A DNA stretch of 52,252 nt from Bergeyella porcorum (lineage in GTDB: Bacteria > Bacteroidota > Bacteroidia > Flavobacteriales > Weeksellaceae), in NCBI RefSeq assembly GCF_042427575.1, contig NZ_JBHMFD010000004.1, positions 1 through 52,252 on the forward strand, given 5' to 3'. Position 1 is the stretch's first letter. Each line of letters opens with the position of its first letter. A program made the position numbers and the translations under genes. Positions 26,808-34,785 of this stretch are shown here, piece by piece. Under the pieces are notes generated by a model. That model was not told the DNA's origin. It saw only the letters and a list, made by a program, of their open reading frames with translations, and searched no databases.

Positions 26808-27212
26808 ATGATAAACCAAGATAAACACTATATTTTTTTCGATGGAGAATGCGGATTTTGCAACCAAGCCATCGCGTGGATTTTAAAACGAGATAAAAAA
26901 GATCAGTTCCTTTTTGTCTCTTTGCAATCAGATTTAGGACAACAATTCTTATCCGATAGAAATCTTGCAACCAATAATTTTCAAACCCTTTACCTTTGGA
27001 AGCCCAATGCCTATTACCTTACCAAAACGGCAGCCACAATGCAGATATTGAAACTTCTGGGAGGAAGATATAAAATCCTTAGCCATCTGAATGTGCTTCC
27101 CGATGCGTTATCCGATAGATTCTACAACCTCTTGGCTCGCAATAGGCAATCTATTTCGGCTAAAAATTGCTATGTGCCAACGGAACAAGAACGCAAAAAA
27201 ATTATAAAATAA
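26808..27212 (+). CDS. DCC-family thiol-disulfide oxidoreductase-like protein (DUF393)
   Basis: A 134-residue cytoplasmic protein of the DCC/DUF393 family: FFDGECGFCNQ near the start supplies the Cys15-x-x-Cys18 pair and the DGxCxxC family hallmark, followed by FLFVSLQSD and a conserved helical tail. Members are predicted thioredoxin-like redox proteins of unknown substrate. The -7 box TACATTTG (26772-26779) lies 28 nt upstream of the ATG. Confidence 0.85.
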   Translation: MINQDKHYIFFDGECGFCNQAIAWILKRDKKDQFLFVSLQSDLGQQFLSDRNLATNNFQTLYLWKPNAYYLTKTAATMQILKLLGGRYKILSHLNVLPDALSDRFYNLLARNRQSISAKNCYVPTEQERKKIIK

Positions 27213-27236
27213 AATCATCTTAAAAGTCCAAATTCC

Positions 27237-27244
27237 TATCTTTG
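27237..27244 (+). promoter_or_regulatory. -7 box of the DUF4290-murA operon
   Basis: TATCTTTG ends 6 nt before the ATG at 27251. The longer frame starting at 27242 overlaps this box, so 27251 is the start and the mRNA should be leaderless. Confidence 0.65.
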
Positions 27245-27250
27245 CAAACT

Positions 27251-27880
27251 ATGGAATATAATACAAATCGCTCTCGGCTCAATATGCCAGAATACGGGCG
27301 TATCATACAGCAATTGGTGGAACGATGCAAAGAACTTCCTACAAAGGAAGAACGCAATGAGATGTGCCACGCCATTGTTGATTTTATGGGGCAAAGAAAC
27401 CCTCAGCTTCGCGATGAAGAAAATTATAAACACAAACTTTGGGACCACTTGTATATTTTGGCAAATTATGATTTGGATGTAGATGCACCATATCCTTTCC
27501 CTACGCCAGAAGAGCTTGCTCAAAAACCTCAAAAAATGGAATACCCTAAACTACAAGGGGATTTTAAGTTTTATGGGAAAAGTATTTTACAGCTTATAGA
27601 CTTGGCAATCAATCAAGAAGATGGGGAAGAGAAAGATGCTCTGATAGAAGTCATTGCCAACAATATGAAAAAATCCTATAACATTTATAATAAAGAACAC
27701 GTTACAGATGAGGTGATTTTCAGGCATCTAAAAGAATTATCAGAAGATAGACTGGATCTTACGAATATAGAATCTTTGGAAAAAAGTAAAATCTATTATA
27801 CCAATCATCGTAATAAGAACCAGAAAAACGGTAATAAAAACAAGTATAGAAATCAACAATTTAAAAATAGAAGAAAATAA
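27251..27880 (+). CDS. DUF4290 domain protein
   Basis: A 209-residue cytoplasmic protein beginning MEYNTNRSRLNMPEYGR, the signature of the Bacteroidota-specific DUF4290 family, with a strongly basic Asn/Lys/Arg-rich tail (last 30 residues). The family is almost always encoded just before murA in this phylum. Here the genes overlap by one base (TAATG), which suggests translational coupling. A role connected to peptidoglycan synthesis or its control is plausible from this conserved link, but no activity is known to me. Confidence 0.88.
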   Translation: MEYNTNRSRLNMPEYGRIIQQLVERCKELPTKEERNEMCHAIVDFMGQRNPQLRDEENYKHKLWDHLYILANYDLDVDAPYPFPTPEELAQKPQKMEYPKLQGDFKFYGKSILQLIDLAINQEDGEEKDALIEVIANNMKKSYNIYNKEHVTDEVIFRHLKELSEDRLDLTNIESLEKSKIYYTNHRNKNQKNGNKNKYRNQQFKNRRK

Positions 27881-29187
27881 TGAGTGGAATGTTTCAAATA
27901 CGAGGTGGAAAGCAATTGCACGGCGAGATTACTCCCCAAGGAGCTAAAAATGAGGCTCTGCAAATTCTCTGTGCGGTATTGTTAACAGATGATGAAGTGA
28001 GGATAAAAAATATTCCCGACATCCACGATGTTAATAGACTGATTGAAATCTTAGGTGATTTCGGTGTTAGAATTACTAAAAACGGAAAGGGGGATTACAC
28101 TTTCAAAGCAGATCAGGTTAATTTTGATTATATAAAATCCCAAGAGTTCAAAAAAGATGGGGCTAAGCTCAGAGGTTCCATTATGCTTTTAGGTCCTATG
28201 CTGGCAAGATTTGGCGAAGCTTATATGCCTACACCAGGCGGGGACAAAATAGGGCGTCGCCGTTTGGATACACATTTCCAAGGATTTGTAGAGCTGGGAG
28301 CAGAGTTTCACTACGATGAAATTGAAAACTTCTATACCTTGAAAGCTAAAGAACTGCAGGGGAAGTTTATTCTTTTGGAAGAAGCCTCTGTAACGGGAAC
28401 TGCAAATGTGGTAATGGCGGCGGTTTTAGCGAAAGGAAAAACTAGAATTTATAATGCCGCCTGCGAGCCTTACCTTCAGCAGCTCTGCAAGATGCTCAAT
28501 AGAATGGGAGCTAATATTTCTGGAATTGGGTCTAACCTTCTAACGATAGAAGGTGTTTCGCACCTGCACGGCACCGAGCATACAATGTTGCCAGATATGG
28601 TAGAGATAGGCTCGTGGATAGGTTTAGCTGCGATGACCAAATCCGAAATGACCATTAAAAATGTACATTGGAATCAGTTGGGGGTTATTCCATCTACTTT
28701 TAGAAAACTGGGAATTGAGTTGGAGCAAAGTGGCGATGATATTTATATCCCAGCACAGGAGCATTACAGAATCCAAAAATTTATAGATGGTTCTATTCTT
28801 ACTGTTTCAGATGCACCGTGGCCAGGTTTTACACCAGATTTATTATCTATAGTTTTGGTGACGGCTACTCAGGCAAAAGGAACAGTTTTGATTCATCAGA
28901 AAATGTTCGAATCTCGTTTGTTTTTCGTGGACAAACTGATAGATATGGGAGCTCAGATTATCCTTTGCGACCCCCACAGGGCTACTGTAGTAGGGCTTAA
29001 CCACGAGTCGCCACTAAGAGGTACTACAATGACCTCTCCCGATATCCGTGCTGGTAATGCTCTTCTCATTGCTGCTCTTTCGGCAGAGGGAAAATCTATT
29101 ATTCATAATATTGAGCAGATTGATAGAGGCTATGAAAACATCGATGGTAGGCTCAGAGCTTTGGGAGCGGATATCGTGAGGATATAG
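27880..29187 (+). CDS. murA: UDP-N-acetylglucosamine 1-carboxyvinyltransferase MurA
   Basis: A 435-residue EPSP-synthase-fold enzyme that transfers enolpyruvate from PEP to UDP-GlcNAc, the first committed step of peptidoglycan synthesis. PQGAKNEAL holds the catalytic Lys23/Asn24. The active-site loop reads PTPGGDKIGRRRLDTH, so the residue equivalent to the usual catalytic Cys115 of E. coli is Asp122. This replacement is known from other bacteria (for example mycobacterial and chlamydial MurA), where it makes the enzyme insensitive to fosfomycin. The rest of the protein, including the C-terminal RGYENIDGRLRALGA, is conserved. Confidence 0.95.
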   Translation: MSGMFQIRGGKQLHGEITPQGAKNEALQILCAVLLTDDEVRIKNIPDIHDVNRLIEILGDFGVRITKNGKGDYTFKADQVNFDYIKSQEFKKDGAKLRGSIMLLGPMLARFGEAYMPTPGGDKIGRRRLDTHFQGFVELGAEFHYDEIENFYTLKAKELQGKFILLEEASVTGTANVVMAAVLAKGKTRIYNAACEPYLQQLCKMLNRMGANISGIGSNLLTIEGVSHLHGTEHTMLPDMVEIGSWIGLAAMTKSEMTIKNVHWNQLGVIPSTFRKLGIELEQSGDDIYIPAQEHYRIQKFIDGSILTVSDAPWPGFTPDLLSIVLVTATQAKGTVLIHQKMFESRLFFVDKLIDMGAQIILCDPHRATVVGLNHESPLRGTTMTSPDIRAGNALLIAALSAEGKSIIHNIEQIDRGYENIDGRLRALGADIVRI

Positions 29188-29189
29188 AT

Positions 29190-29295
29190 TTTAACTTAAT
29201 TGTTAGTTTATAGTTGTTGGTTGATGGTTGTCGGTTGATGGTCTTTCTTCTTTCCTCTTTCCTCAAAAAACTCAGCACTCAAAACTCAAAATTAT
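29190..29295. repeat. Modular simple-repeat intergenic block
   Basis: TTGATGGTTGTCGGTTGATGG (about 29221-29241), a CTTTCTTCTTTCC tract (29243-29261) and CTCAGCACTCAAAACTCAAAA (29271-29290). These are the same modules as at 69-240 and 24523-24738, between two convergent genes. Confidence 0.7.
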
Positions 29296-29302
29296 TCAGA
29301 GG

Positions 29303-31027
29303 CTATTTTAATTGAGCTCTATAGAGGTTGGCGTAGTAGCCATCTTGTTGTAGTAAATCGGTATGAGTGCCTTCTTCCACTATGAAACCATTATCCATCA
29401 CAATGATTTTATCCGCTTGTTCTATTGTAGAAAGGCGATGGGCAATGATGATGGAAGTTCGGTTTTGGGTGATTTTTTCAGTTGCTTTTTGAATGAGCTT
29501 CTCGCTATCGTGGTCTATGGAGGAGGTCGCTTCATCTAAAATCAATATTTCAGGATTAGAAAGATAAGCCCTAAGGAAAGATAGCAGCTGTCTTTGTCCT
29601 AATGAAATGGAAGAGCCCCTTTCGCTCACGGTATAGTGATAGTTGTCTGGCAATTGCTGTATAAAATCGTCCACGCCTATTTCTTTTGCCGCTTGGCGTA
29701 TGCGGTCTATGGTAATAGATTGGTCGCCAAACGCGAGGTTGTCATAGATACTACCGTGAAACAAAAATACATCTTGTAATACCACGCCAATATGATGGCG
29801 GAGATTATAGAGTTCATAGTCTTTTAGATTGGTGCCGTCTATGAGGATTTTCCCTGAATTAATATCATAGAAACGGGTAATCAGGCTGATGATGGTAGAT
29901 TTTCCTGCCCCTGTTGCTCCTACGATGGCAACAGTTTCGCCAGGGTTTACCGTGAAGCTAATGCCTTTCAGAACCTCTTGTTTTTCATCATAGGCAAAAT
30001 GCACATTCTGAAATTCTATTTTACCCTCAAAATGATGTTTTACCACGCTACCCTCATTAGGCATTGTAAGGTCTTCATCCATCAAGCCCAAGACGCGTTC
30101 TGCCCCTACAATTCCCCTTTGGATGTTATTAAAACGGTCTGCAATCTGTCTCAGTGGGCGTATGAGCATAGAGATGTATTGGATAAAAGCAATTACCACC
30201 CCTGCTGTAATGGTGATATAGCCGCCATAAAACAAGACAAAACCAATGAAAATAGAGGAGATAAGCTCCACAACTGGGAAGAAAAGTGAAAAGATAAATA
30301 CCGTGCGGAGTAGTGCCGCCTTTAAAGTGGTATTGATGCTTTCAAATTTCTTCATTTCTTGCTCCTCACGGTTGAAGATTTGGATGAGGGACATCCCTGC
30401 CAATCGTTCTTGAACAAAGGCGTTTTGGTTGGAAGTCCAAGTTCTTTCATCGCCAAAGGCTTTCTTCAGCCGCTTTTGAAAAAAACGGGTAATCACCAGC
30501 ATTAGCGGAAGTATCACAATGGAAATCAGCGTGAGATTGGTATCCGTGCGGTACATCATCACCAGTACAAAAACAATCCTTAGAATATCCCCGAATACCA
30601 TTAGAAACCCATCGGTATAGACGGTGGCAATGGTTTCTACATCGCCCACCGCTCTGGTTACCAATTGCCCAATGGGCGTTTTATCAAAAAACGAAGTTTT
30701 AAAATAAATAAGCCGATTGTAAAGCCTCTCCCTAATATCCCGAATCACATTTTGAGAGATATAATTGGAAAACCAAACCAATAGGAAATTGAGTACCGTT
30801 TCCAACAGCACCAGCCCTACCAGCCAATAGATATGCGTCATCATCTGGGCTTTATCTCTTTGGGCAATAATATCGTTGTCCACTATCTGCATCGTAAGAT
30901 ACGGGCGATAAGTAGAGACCAAAGACAGTAAAACCGAAATAATAAGTGCCAATATAAACCACGAGCGAAATTTCATCCCGATAGAGAAGAGTCTGCTGAT
31001 GGTATGCCAAGTTGTTTTCTTTTCCAT
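29303..31027 (-). CDS. ABC exporter, fused permease-ATPase (MsbA-like)
   Basis: A 574-residue half-transporter: six transmembrane helices (about 1-320) fused to a nucleotide-binding domain with Walker A GATGAGKST, Q-loop LQDVFLF, signature ISLGQRQLL (a variant of LSGGQ), Walker B ILILDEATSSID and the H-loop IIAHRLS. It should work as a homo- or heterodimeric exporter of lipids, peptides or drugs. The substrate is unknown. The start at 31027 is chosen because the upstream in-frame start at 31042 is a TTG inside the -7 box (minus-strand TATTTTTG, complement of 31040-31047). Confidence 0.9.
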   Translation of the reverse strand: MEKKTTWHTISRLFSIGMKFRSWFILALIISVLLSLVSTYRPYLTMQIVDNDIIAQRDKAQMMTHIYWLVGLVLLETVLNFLLVWFSNYISQNVIRDIRERLYNRLIYFKTSFFDKTPIGQLVTRAVGDVETIATVYTDGFLMVFGDILRIVFVLVMMYRTDTNLTLISIVILPLMLVITRFFQKRLKKAFGDERTWTSNQNAFVQERLAGMSLIQIFNREEQEMKKFESINTTLKAALLRTVFIFSLFFPVVELISSIFIGFVLFYGGYITITAGVVIAFIQYISMLIRPLRQIADRFNNIQRGIVGAERVLGLMDEDLTMPNEGSVVKHHFEGKIEFQNVHFAYDEKQEVLKGISFTVNPGETVAIVGATGAGKSTIISLITRFYDINSGKILIDGTNLKDYELYNLRHHIGVVLQDVFLFHGSIYDNLAFGDQSITIDRIRQAAKEIGVDDFIQQLPDNYHYTVSERGSSISLGQRQLLSFLRAYLSNPEILILDEATSSIDHDSEKLIQKATEKITQNRTSIIIAHRLSTIEQADKIIVMDNGFIVEEGTHTDLLQQDGYYANLYRAQLK

Positions 31028-31192
31028 AAAATAATGGTACAAAAATAGGGAAAATAAATCACCTCCTATTTTTTTGAATTTGAATTTAATTCAATTTTTG
31101 ATGATTCACATTGATTAAATAAATAACTTGATTAATCTATTTAAAATAAAGCTGAAATCATATTAAAAAATTATACTTTAATTTCCCGCATT

Positions 31193-31372
31193 GTGTTTGA
31201 AATAAAATACAGTAGTATGAAAGGACAAACAAGGTTGTTTGTAATCAAATACAACAGTATGAAATGAAAAACAAGGTTGTTTGAAATAAAATACAGCAGT
31301 ATGAAAAGAGAAATAAGGTTGCTTGTAATCAAATACAGCAGTACGAAAGGGCAAACAAGGTTGTTTTTAATC
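31193..31372. repeat. 42-bp tandem repeat array (84-bp alternating units)
   Basis: Repeat copies of TTGTTTG start at about 31193, 31235, 31277, 31319 and 31361, an exact 42-bp period. Units alternate between a GAAATAAAATACAG type and a GTAATCAAATACAG type, so the higher-order period is 84 bp. Each junction has a short inverted repeat around AACAAGGTTGTT. A minus-strand open frame across it merely reflects the multiple-of-three period. The AT-rich 31048-31192 stretch before it shows nothing else. Confidence 0.85.
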
Positions 31373-31410
31373 AAAGAAGAAAAAATATTGTTCACTAACA
31401 GGAATTTGAT

Positions 31411-31418
31411 TAATTTTG
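31411..31418 (+). promoter_or_regulatory. -7 box of the small-peptide cluster
   Basis: TAATTTTG matches TAnnTTTG and lies 14 nt before the ATG of the frameshifted peptide gene at 31433. It probably once drove the cluster that follows. Confidence 0.5.
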
Positions 31419-31432
31419 GGAACTTTAATTTT

Positions 31433-31607
31433 ATGAAAAAAAATTAGAGCTGGTGCAAATGCAGAATGTTAAAGGTTTTGGATTCATTGAAGTGTTGTTT
31501 CAATGTTTACACCTAATGCCACAGCCATAATAACTGCTTTGGGAGTCGTTTTTGAAATGTGTACTAGATTTTATATGATGTTTTTAAGTAATAAACCATA
31601 TGAATGA
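31433..31607 (+). pseudogene. Frameshifted double-glycine-leader (bacteriocin-like) peptide gene
   Basis: ATG at 31433 is followed by eight A and an immediate stop. Adding one A gives a leader reading KLELVQMQNVKG, which matches the leader peptides of flavobacterial bacteriocin-like peptides (MKKLELxQMExxxGG). The usual second Gly and further sequence are altered. After a second frame change near 31491-31503, the frame reads FTPNATAIITALGVVFEMC, a hydrophobic core-peptide-like segment, and stops at 31605-31607. Promoter and start are intact, so decay looks recent, or the A tract is a phase-variable switch. Homology is judged by pattern only. Confidence 0.5.
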
Positions 31608-31749
31608 TAATATTAGAAAGCTATTAGCTTTAATATCTTTAGTTCTCATTTTTATGGATTTATTTCAATTGTATGAGAATAAGTATATTGTAGCTATTTG
31701 TTATTTAATAATAACGATATTATTATTTTTAAAGCCAAAGGGAAAGTAA
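31600..31749 (+). CDS. Small membrane protein, 49 residues
   Basis: An open frame MNDNIRKLLALISLVL... of 49 residues with two hydrophobic stretches (about 8-22 and 28-44) and a basic end (KPKGK). It overlaps the end of the peptide pseudogene and precedes two more small membrane proteins. No family recognised. Position after a bacteriocin-like peptide suggests an immunity or accessory protein, which is inference. Confidence 0.5.
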   Translation: MNDNIRKLLALISLVLIFMDLFQLYENKYIVAICYLIITILLFLKPKGK

Positions 31750-31767
31750 TTTCCCTTTCATTAATTT

Positions 31768-31983
31768 ATGAAAAATAGAAAAAATAGAAGTAAATATATT
31801 GAGATAGTAGCCCTATTTCTTGCTGGTGCAACATTGGCGTACATTTCACCTACAATATTTGGTTTTGGAGAAGAGAAATTAGAAACGAGAGAAATTAGAG
31901 GTTCTGTTGCAACAATTATAGCGTGTTTATTAACATCCATTGCAATGTTTTTAGAATACTTTAAAAAAGACCAAACAAAATAA
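31768..31983 (+). CDS. Small membrane protein, 71 residues
   Basis: A 71-residue protein with two predicted membrane helices (about 9-30 and 45-62), a basic N-terminus (MKNRKNRSKY) and a charged end (EYFKKDQTK). It lies 18 nt after the 49-residue frame and 30 nt before the 79-residue one. Unknown function. Membrane topology and grouping with the remnant peptide gene are compatible with an immunity-type role, unproven. Confidence 0.55.
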   Translation: MKNRKNRSKYIEIVALFLAGATLAYISPTIFGFGEEKLETREIRGSVATIIACLLTSIAMFLEYFKKDQTK

Positions 31984-32013
31984 TAATTTTTTGTTGTTGG
32001 CATATTTAGAATT

Positions 32014-32253
32014 ATGAAGAAAATAGTAGCTTTTGTTTCAATTTTTATAGTTTCATATATTGTTGTCTATTTCATATTAACAGCAACAACTACAACAATG
32101 GAAGCAGACTCGGAGCGTACGATTAGACCTTTTTGGTTTATTTTTATTATTGCATTACCATCAATTTTAGGGTTGTTTTTTCCTAGGCTTAGAGAAGCAG
32201 GATTAGGACGGGTTGATTTGATAACCTTTATCGTAAGGTTTTTCAAAAAATAA
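32014..32253 (+). CDS. Small membrane protein, 79 residues
   Basis: A 79-residue protein with two membrane helices (about 4-25 and 42-60) and a short Thr-rich loop after the first (ATTTTMEADSE). The C-terminus is basic (IVRFFKK). It is the third small membrane protein in a row on the plus strand. No family recognised. Confidence 0.55.
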   Translation: MKKIVAFVSIFIVSYIVVYFILTATTTTMEADSERTIRPFWFIFIIALPSILGLFFPRLREAGLGRVDLITFIVRFFKK

Positions 32254-32398
32254 TACGCTATCAAATTTTTAAAAAGTAAGAGGGAGGGATTAAGTATCTC
32301 CTTGTTTTATTTATCCTCTCAAGAAAGTTACCTTTGTGAGTTGAATATGTAAAGTAAAAACTCATCACTTAAAACTTGTTAAAGTGCAAGGCGATGAT

Positions 32399-32406
32399 TA
32401 TATTTG
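32399..32406 (+). promoter_or_regulatory. purE -7 box
   Basis: TATATTTG, 28 nt before the ATG at 32435. The longer in-frame start at 32384 lies upstream of it and is rejected. Confidence 0.6.
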
Positions 32407-32434
32407 TAGCATTTCAAATCTAAAAAGTAAAACT

Positions 32435-32950
32435 ATGGTAGGGATTATTATGGGCAGCCAGAGTGATTTGCCGATTATGCAACAAGCTGCAGATTTTTTA
32501 AAAACTTTAAATATTCCATACGAGCTTACGGTGGTTTCTGCCCATCGTACACCAGAGCGAATGTTTGATTATGCCAAAACGGCTCACGCCCGTGGGGTTA
32601 AAGTTATTATTGCAGGAGCGGGTGGAGCGGCTCATCTCCCAGGTATGGTGGCGAGTTGTACCACATTGCCTGTGATAGGTGTTCCTATTCTTTCCTCCAA
32701 TTCTATAGATGGTTGGGATTCTATCTTGTCTATTCTTCAGATGCCTTCGGGGATTCCTGTGGCAACGGTAGCTTTGAATGGTGCTACCAATGCGGGGATT
32801 TTGGCGGCTAAAATCGTTGGAACTTACGATGAACAAGTAGCTGAAAATCTTCAAAAATATCAAGATTCTCTGAAAGATAAAGTTTTAGGAACGATGGAAA
32901 GCATTAAAGCAGAACATCCCAACCACTACGATGAGAATACACACTCTTAA
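32435..32950 (+). CDS. purE: N5-carboxyaminoimidazole ribonucleotide mutase PurE
   Basis: A 171-residue class I PurE that converts N5-CAIR to CAIR in purine synthesis. GIIMGSQSDLP binds the phosphate, VVSAHRTPERM contains the catalytic His, and AGAGGAAHLPGMVA is the conserved active-site loop. The gene is alone between its promoter and a terminator. purK is not in the window. Confidence 0.96.
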   Translation: MVGIIMGSQSDLPIMQQAADFLKTLNIPYELTVVSAHRTPERMFDYAKTAHARGVKVIIAGAGGAAHLPGMVASCTTLPVIGVPILSSNSIDGWDSILSILQMPSGIPVATVALNGATNAGILAAKIVGTYDEQVAENLQKYQDSLKDKVLGTMESIKAEHPNHYDENTHS

Positions 32951-32963
32951 TGTAAAATGAAGT

Positions 32964-33006
32964 AAAAACAGTATGAACACTTTGAGTTGATACTGTTTTT
33001 ATTTTT
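32964..33006 (+). terminator. Terminator after purE
   Basis: AAAAACAGTAT (32964-32974) / ATACTGTTTTT (32990-33000), 15-nt loop, T-rich continuation. Confidence 0.87.
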
Positions 33007-33026
33007 GAAAGCTAGGACAAAAAAAT

Positions 33027-33034
33027 TATCTTTG
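33027..33034 (+). promoter_or_regulatory. recR -7 box
   Basis: TATCTTTG ends 4 nt before the recR ATG, so transcription should start at or next to the start codon. Confidence 0.65.
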
Positions 33035-33038
33035 CTCT

Positions 33039-33650
33039 ATGGATTATCCGAGTAAAGTATTGGCAAAAGCCGTGGAGGAAATTTCGGGATTGCCGGGGAT
33101 TGGCAAGAAATCAGCATTAAGGCTGGCATTACATCTGCTGAAACAGCCAGAAAGCCAAGCAATGGCTTTAGGGGATGCCATTCAGAAATTGGTGTCGGAC
33201 ATCAAATATTGTAAGGAATGTCATAACTTCTCCGATTTTGAAGTGTGTGATATTTGTTCTAATCCCAAAAGGAATTCGGAATTGCTCTGCATTGTAGAAG
33301 ATGTGAGAGATGTAATGGCAATAGAAAATACAGGGAAATATACGGGGAAGTATTTGGTTTTGGGAGGTAAAATTTCCCCAATGGAAGGCATAGGCCCTGG
33401 GCAACTGAATATTTCCTCGATACAACAAAAATTGGAAGCCAATGAAGTGAAAGAATTGATTTTTGCCCTTAGTGCTACAATGGAAGGCGATACTACAGCG
33501 TATTATATCTACAAGAAATTTAAACATTTTAATGTAAAATTTACTTCCATTGCTCGTGGTATTTCCGTGGGTGATGAGCTGGAATATGCTGATGAAATTT
33601 CCCTTGGACGCTCCATTCAGAATCGTGTGGAGTATAATGAAGGACAATAA
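33039..33650 (+). CDS. recR: Recombination mediator protein RecR
   Basis: A 203-residue RecR with all parts in order: helix-hairpin-helix (LPGIGKKSA), a C4 zinc finger (C58, C61, C70, C73 in KYCKECHNFSDFEVCDIC), the Toprim domain (LLCIVEDVRDVMAIE) and the C-terminal ARGISVGDELEYAD. It loads RecA with RecO/RecF in gap repair. It ends 15 nt before a glycosyltransferase gene, so read-through into the next two genes is likely. Confidence 0.97.
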   Translation: MDYPSKVLAKAVEEISGLPGIGKKSALRLALHLLKQPESQAMALGDAIQKLVSDIKYCKECHNFSDFEVCDICSNPKRNSELLCIVEDVRDVMAIENTGKYTGKYLVLGGKISPMEGIGPGQLNISSIQQKLEANEVKELIFALSATMEGDTTAYYIYKKFKHFNVKFTSIARGISVGDELEYADEISLGRSIQNRVEYNEGQ

Positions 33651-33665
33651 TTGTTTCTCTATTCT

Positions 33666-34769
33666 ATGAATCTCAAGCCTCTACATATTGTTGCATTTGA
33701 TGTTCCTTTTCCTGCGAACTATGGCGGCGTTATTGATGTGTTTAGTAGGATAAAATGCCTGCATCAGTTAGGGTATGCCATTACTTTACATTGCTATGAA
33801 TATGGTAGAGGACGGCACCGAGAGTTGGAAGATTATTGCACCAAAGTTTATTATTACCCCCGTCCTAAAAGAGTTTGGGATTTATTTTCCTCTACTCCTT
33901 TTATTGTAAAAACAAGAATTAATCATCTGCTTATCAAAAGGCTAAAAGAAGACCTATATCCTATATGGATGGAAGGTTTGCACTGTGCTTGGCTCCTCAA
34001 CTATTTCTCCTCATCAGAACGCCAACTGCTGGTAAGGGTACACAATATAGAGCATTATTACTATGATGGATTGGCACAAGGAACTCCTGCCCCTAAACGC
34101 TGGTATTTTCTTTGGGAATCTCAAAAGCTAAAACGCTATGAACCTATTTTATCCCAAGCTTCTCATCTCTATGCCATACAAGAGTGTGATGTAGAATATT
34201 TCAAAAAAATCAATCCTAATACCACGCTGCTACCTTCATTACCTCTTAATGATGTGATGGCTCCACCTCAGGCTTTAATGCCTTATGTTTTGTATCAAGG
34301 CAGTTTAGATGTAGAAGAAAATCAAAAAGCAGTGGTTTGGCTTATCCATAATGTATTGAAACATTTGCCTCAAAAGAGTAAAATTGCAGGAAAGAATCCT
34401 CCCCAGTGGCTCAGAGCATTATGCTGTCAATTTCAAATTGAACTTATAGAAAATCCTGATGAAACAGTGATGACATCTTTGATTGCTAATGCTAAAATAC
34501 ACCTCCTATACACGGAGCAAGATACAGGGCTAAAGCTAAGACTGATGAATGTATTACCATACAATGGAGAAATTATCGTTAATCCTAAAATGGTAGCTGG
34601 CACCAAGTGGGGACGCTATTGCCATATCGCTACCCTTCCCTCCGATTTTATAGCGAAAATCAAGAACAACTTATCCCTACCAGAAGGGAACAGCGATAAA
34701 GTACAGCAAAGGCACCTTCAGTTATCTTTGGAAAGACAACAAGTAGAATACATATTATCCAACATCTAA
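33666..34769 (+). CDS. Glycosyltransferase, GT-B type
   Basis: A 367-residue cytoplasmic protein starting MNLKPLHIVAFDVPFPANYGG, with the glycine-containing N-terminal loop typical of GT-B transferases that remodel surface glycans. The middle VLYQGSLDVEENQKAVVWL and the later glutamate-rich segment correspond to the C-terminal nucleotide-sugar-binding half. An upstream TTG at 33651 is in frame but less likely. It is followed 16 nt later by a family 2 transferase, and the pair probably decorates a lipid or polysaccharide. Donor and acceptor are unknown. Confidence 0.78.
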   Translation: MNLKPLHIVAFDVPFPANYGGVIDVFSRIKCLHQLGYAITLHCYEYGRGRHRELEDYCTKVYYYPRPKRVWDLFSSTPFIVKTRINHLLIKRLKEDLYPIWMEGLHCAWLLNYFSSSERQLLVRVHNIEHYYYDGLAQGTPAPKRWYFLWESQKLKRYEPILSQASHLYAIQECDVEYFKKINPNTTLLPSLPLNDVMAPPQALMPYVLYQGSLDVEENQKAVVWLIHNVLKHLPQKSKIAGKNPPQWLRALCCQFQIELIENPDETVMTSLIANAKIHLLYTEQDTGLKLRLMNVLPYNGEIIVNPKMVAGTKWGRYCHIATLPSDFIAKIKNNLSLPEGNSDKVQQRHLQLSLERQQVEYILSNI

Positions 34770-34785
34770 TTCCCCTGAAAATACA

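Noticed and set aside
31171..31395. A 74-residue minus-strand frame made of 14-residue hydrophobic repeats
   Set aside because: It coincides with the 42-bp repeat array. The frame stays open because 42 is a multiple of three, and there is no promoter or start context, so it is treated as a by-product.
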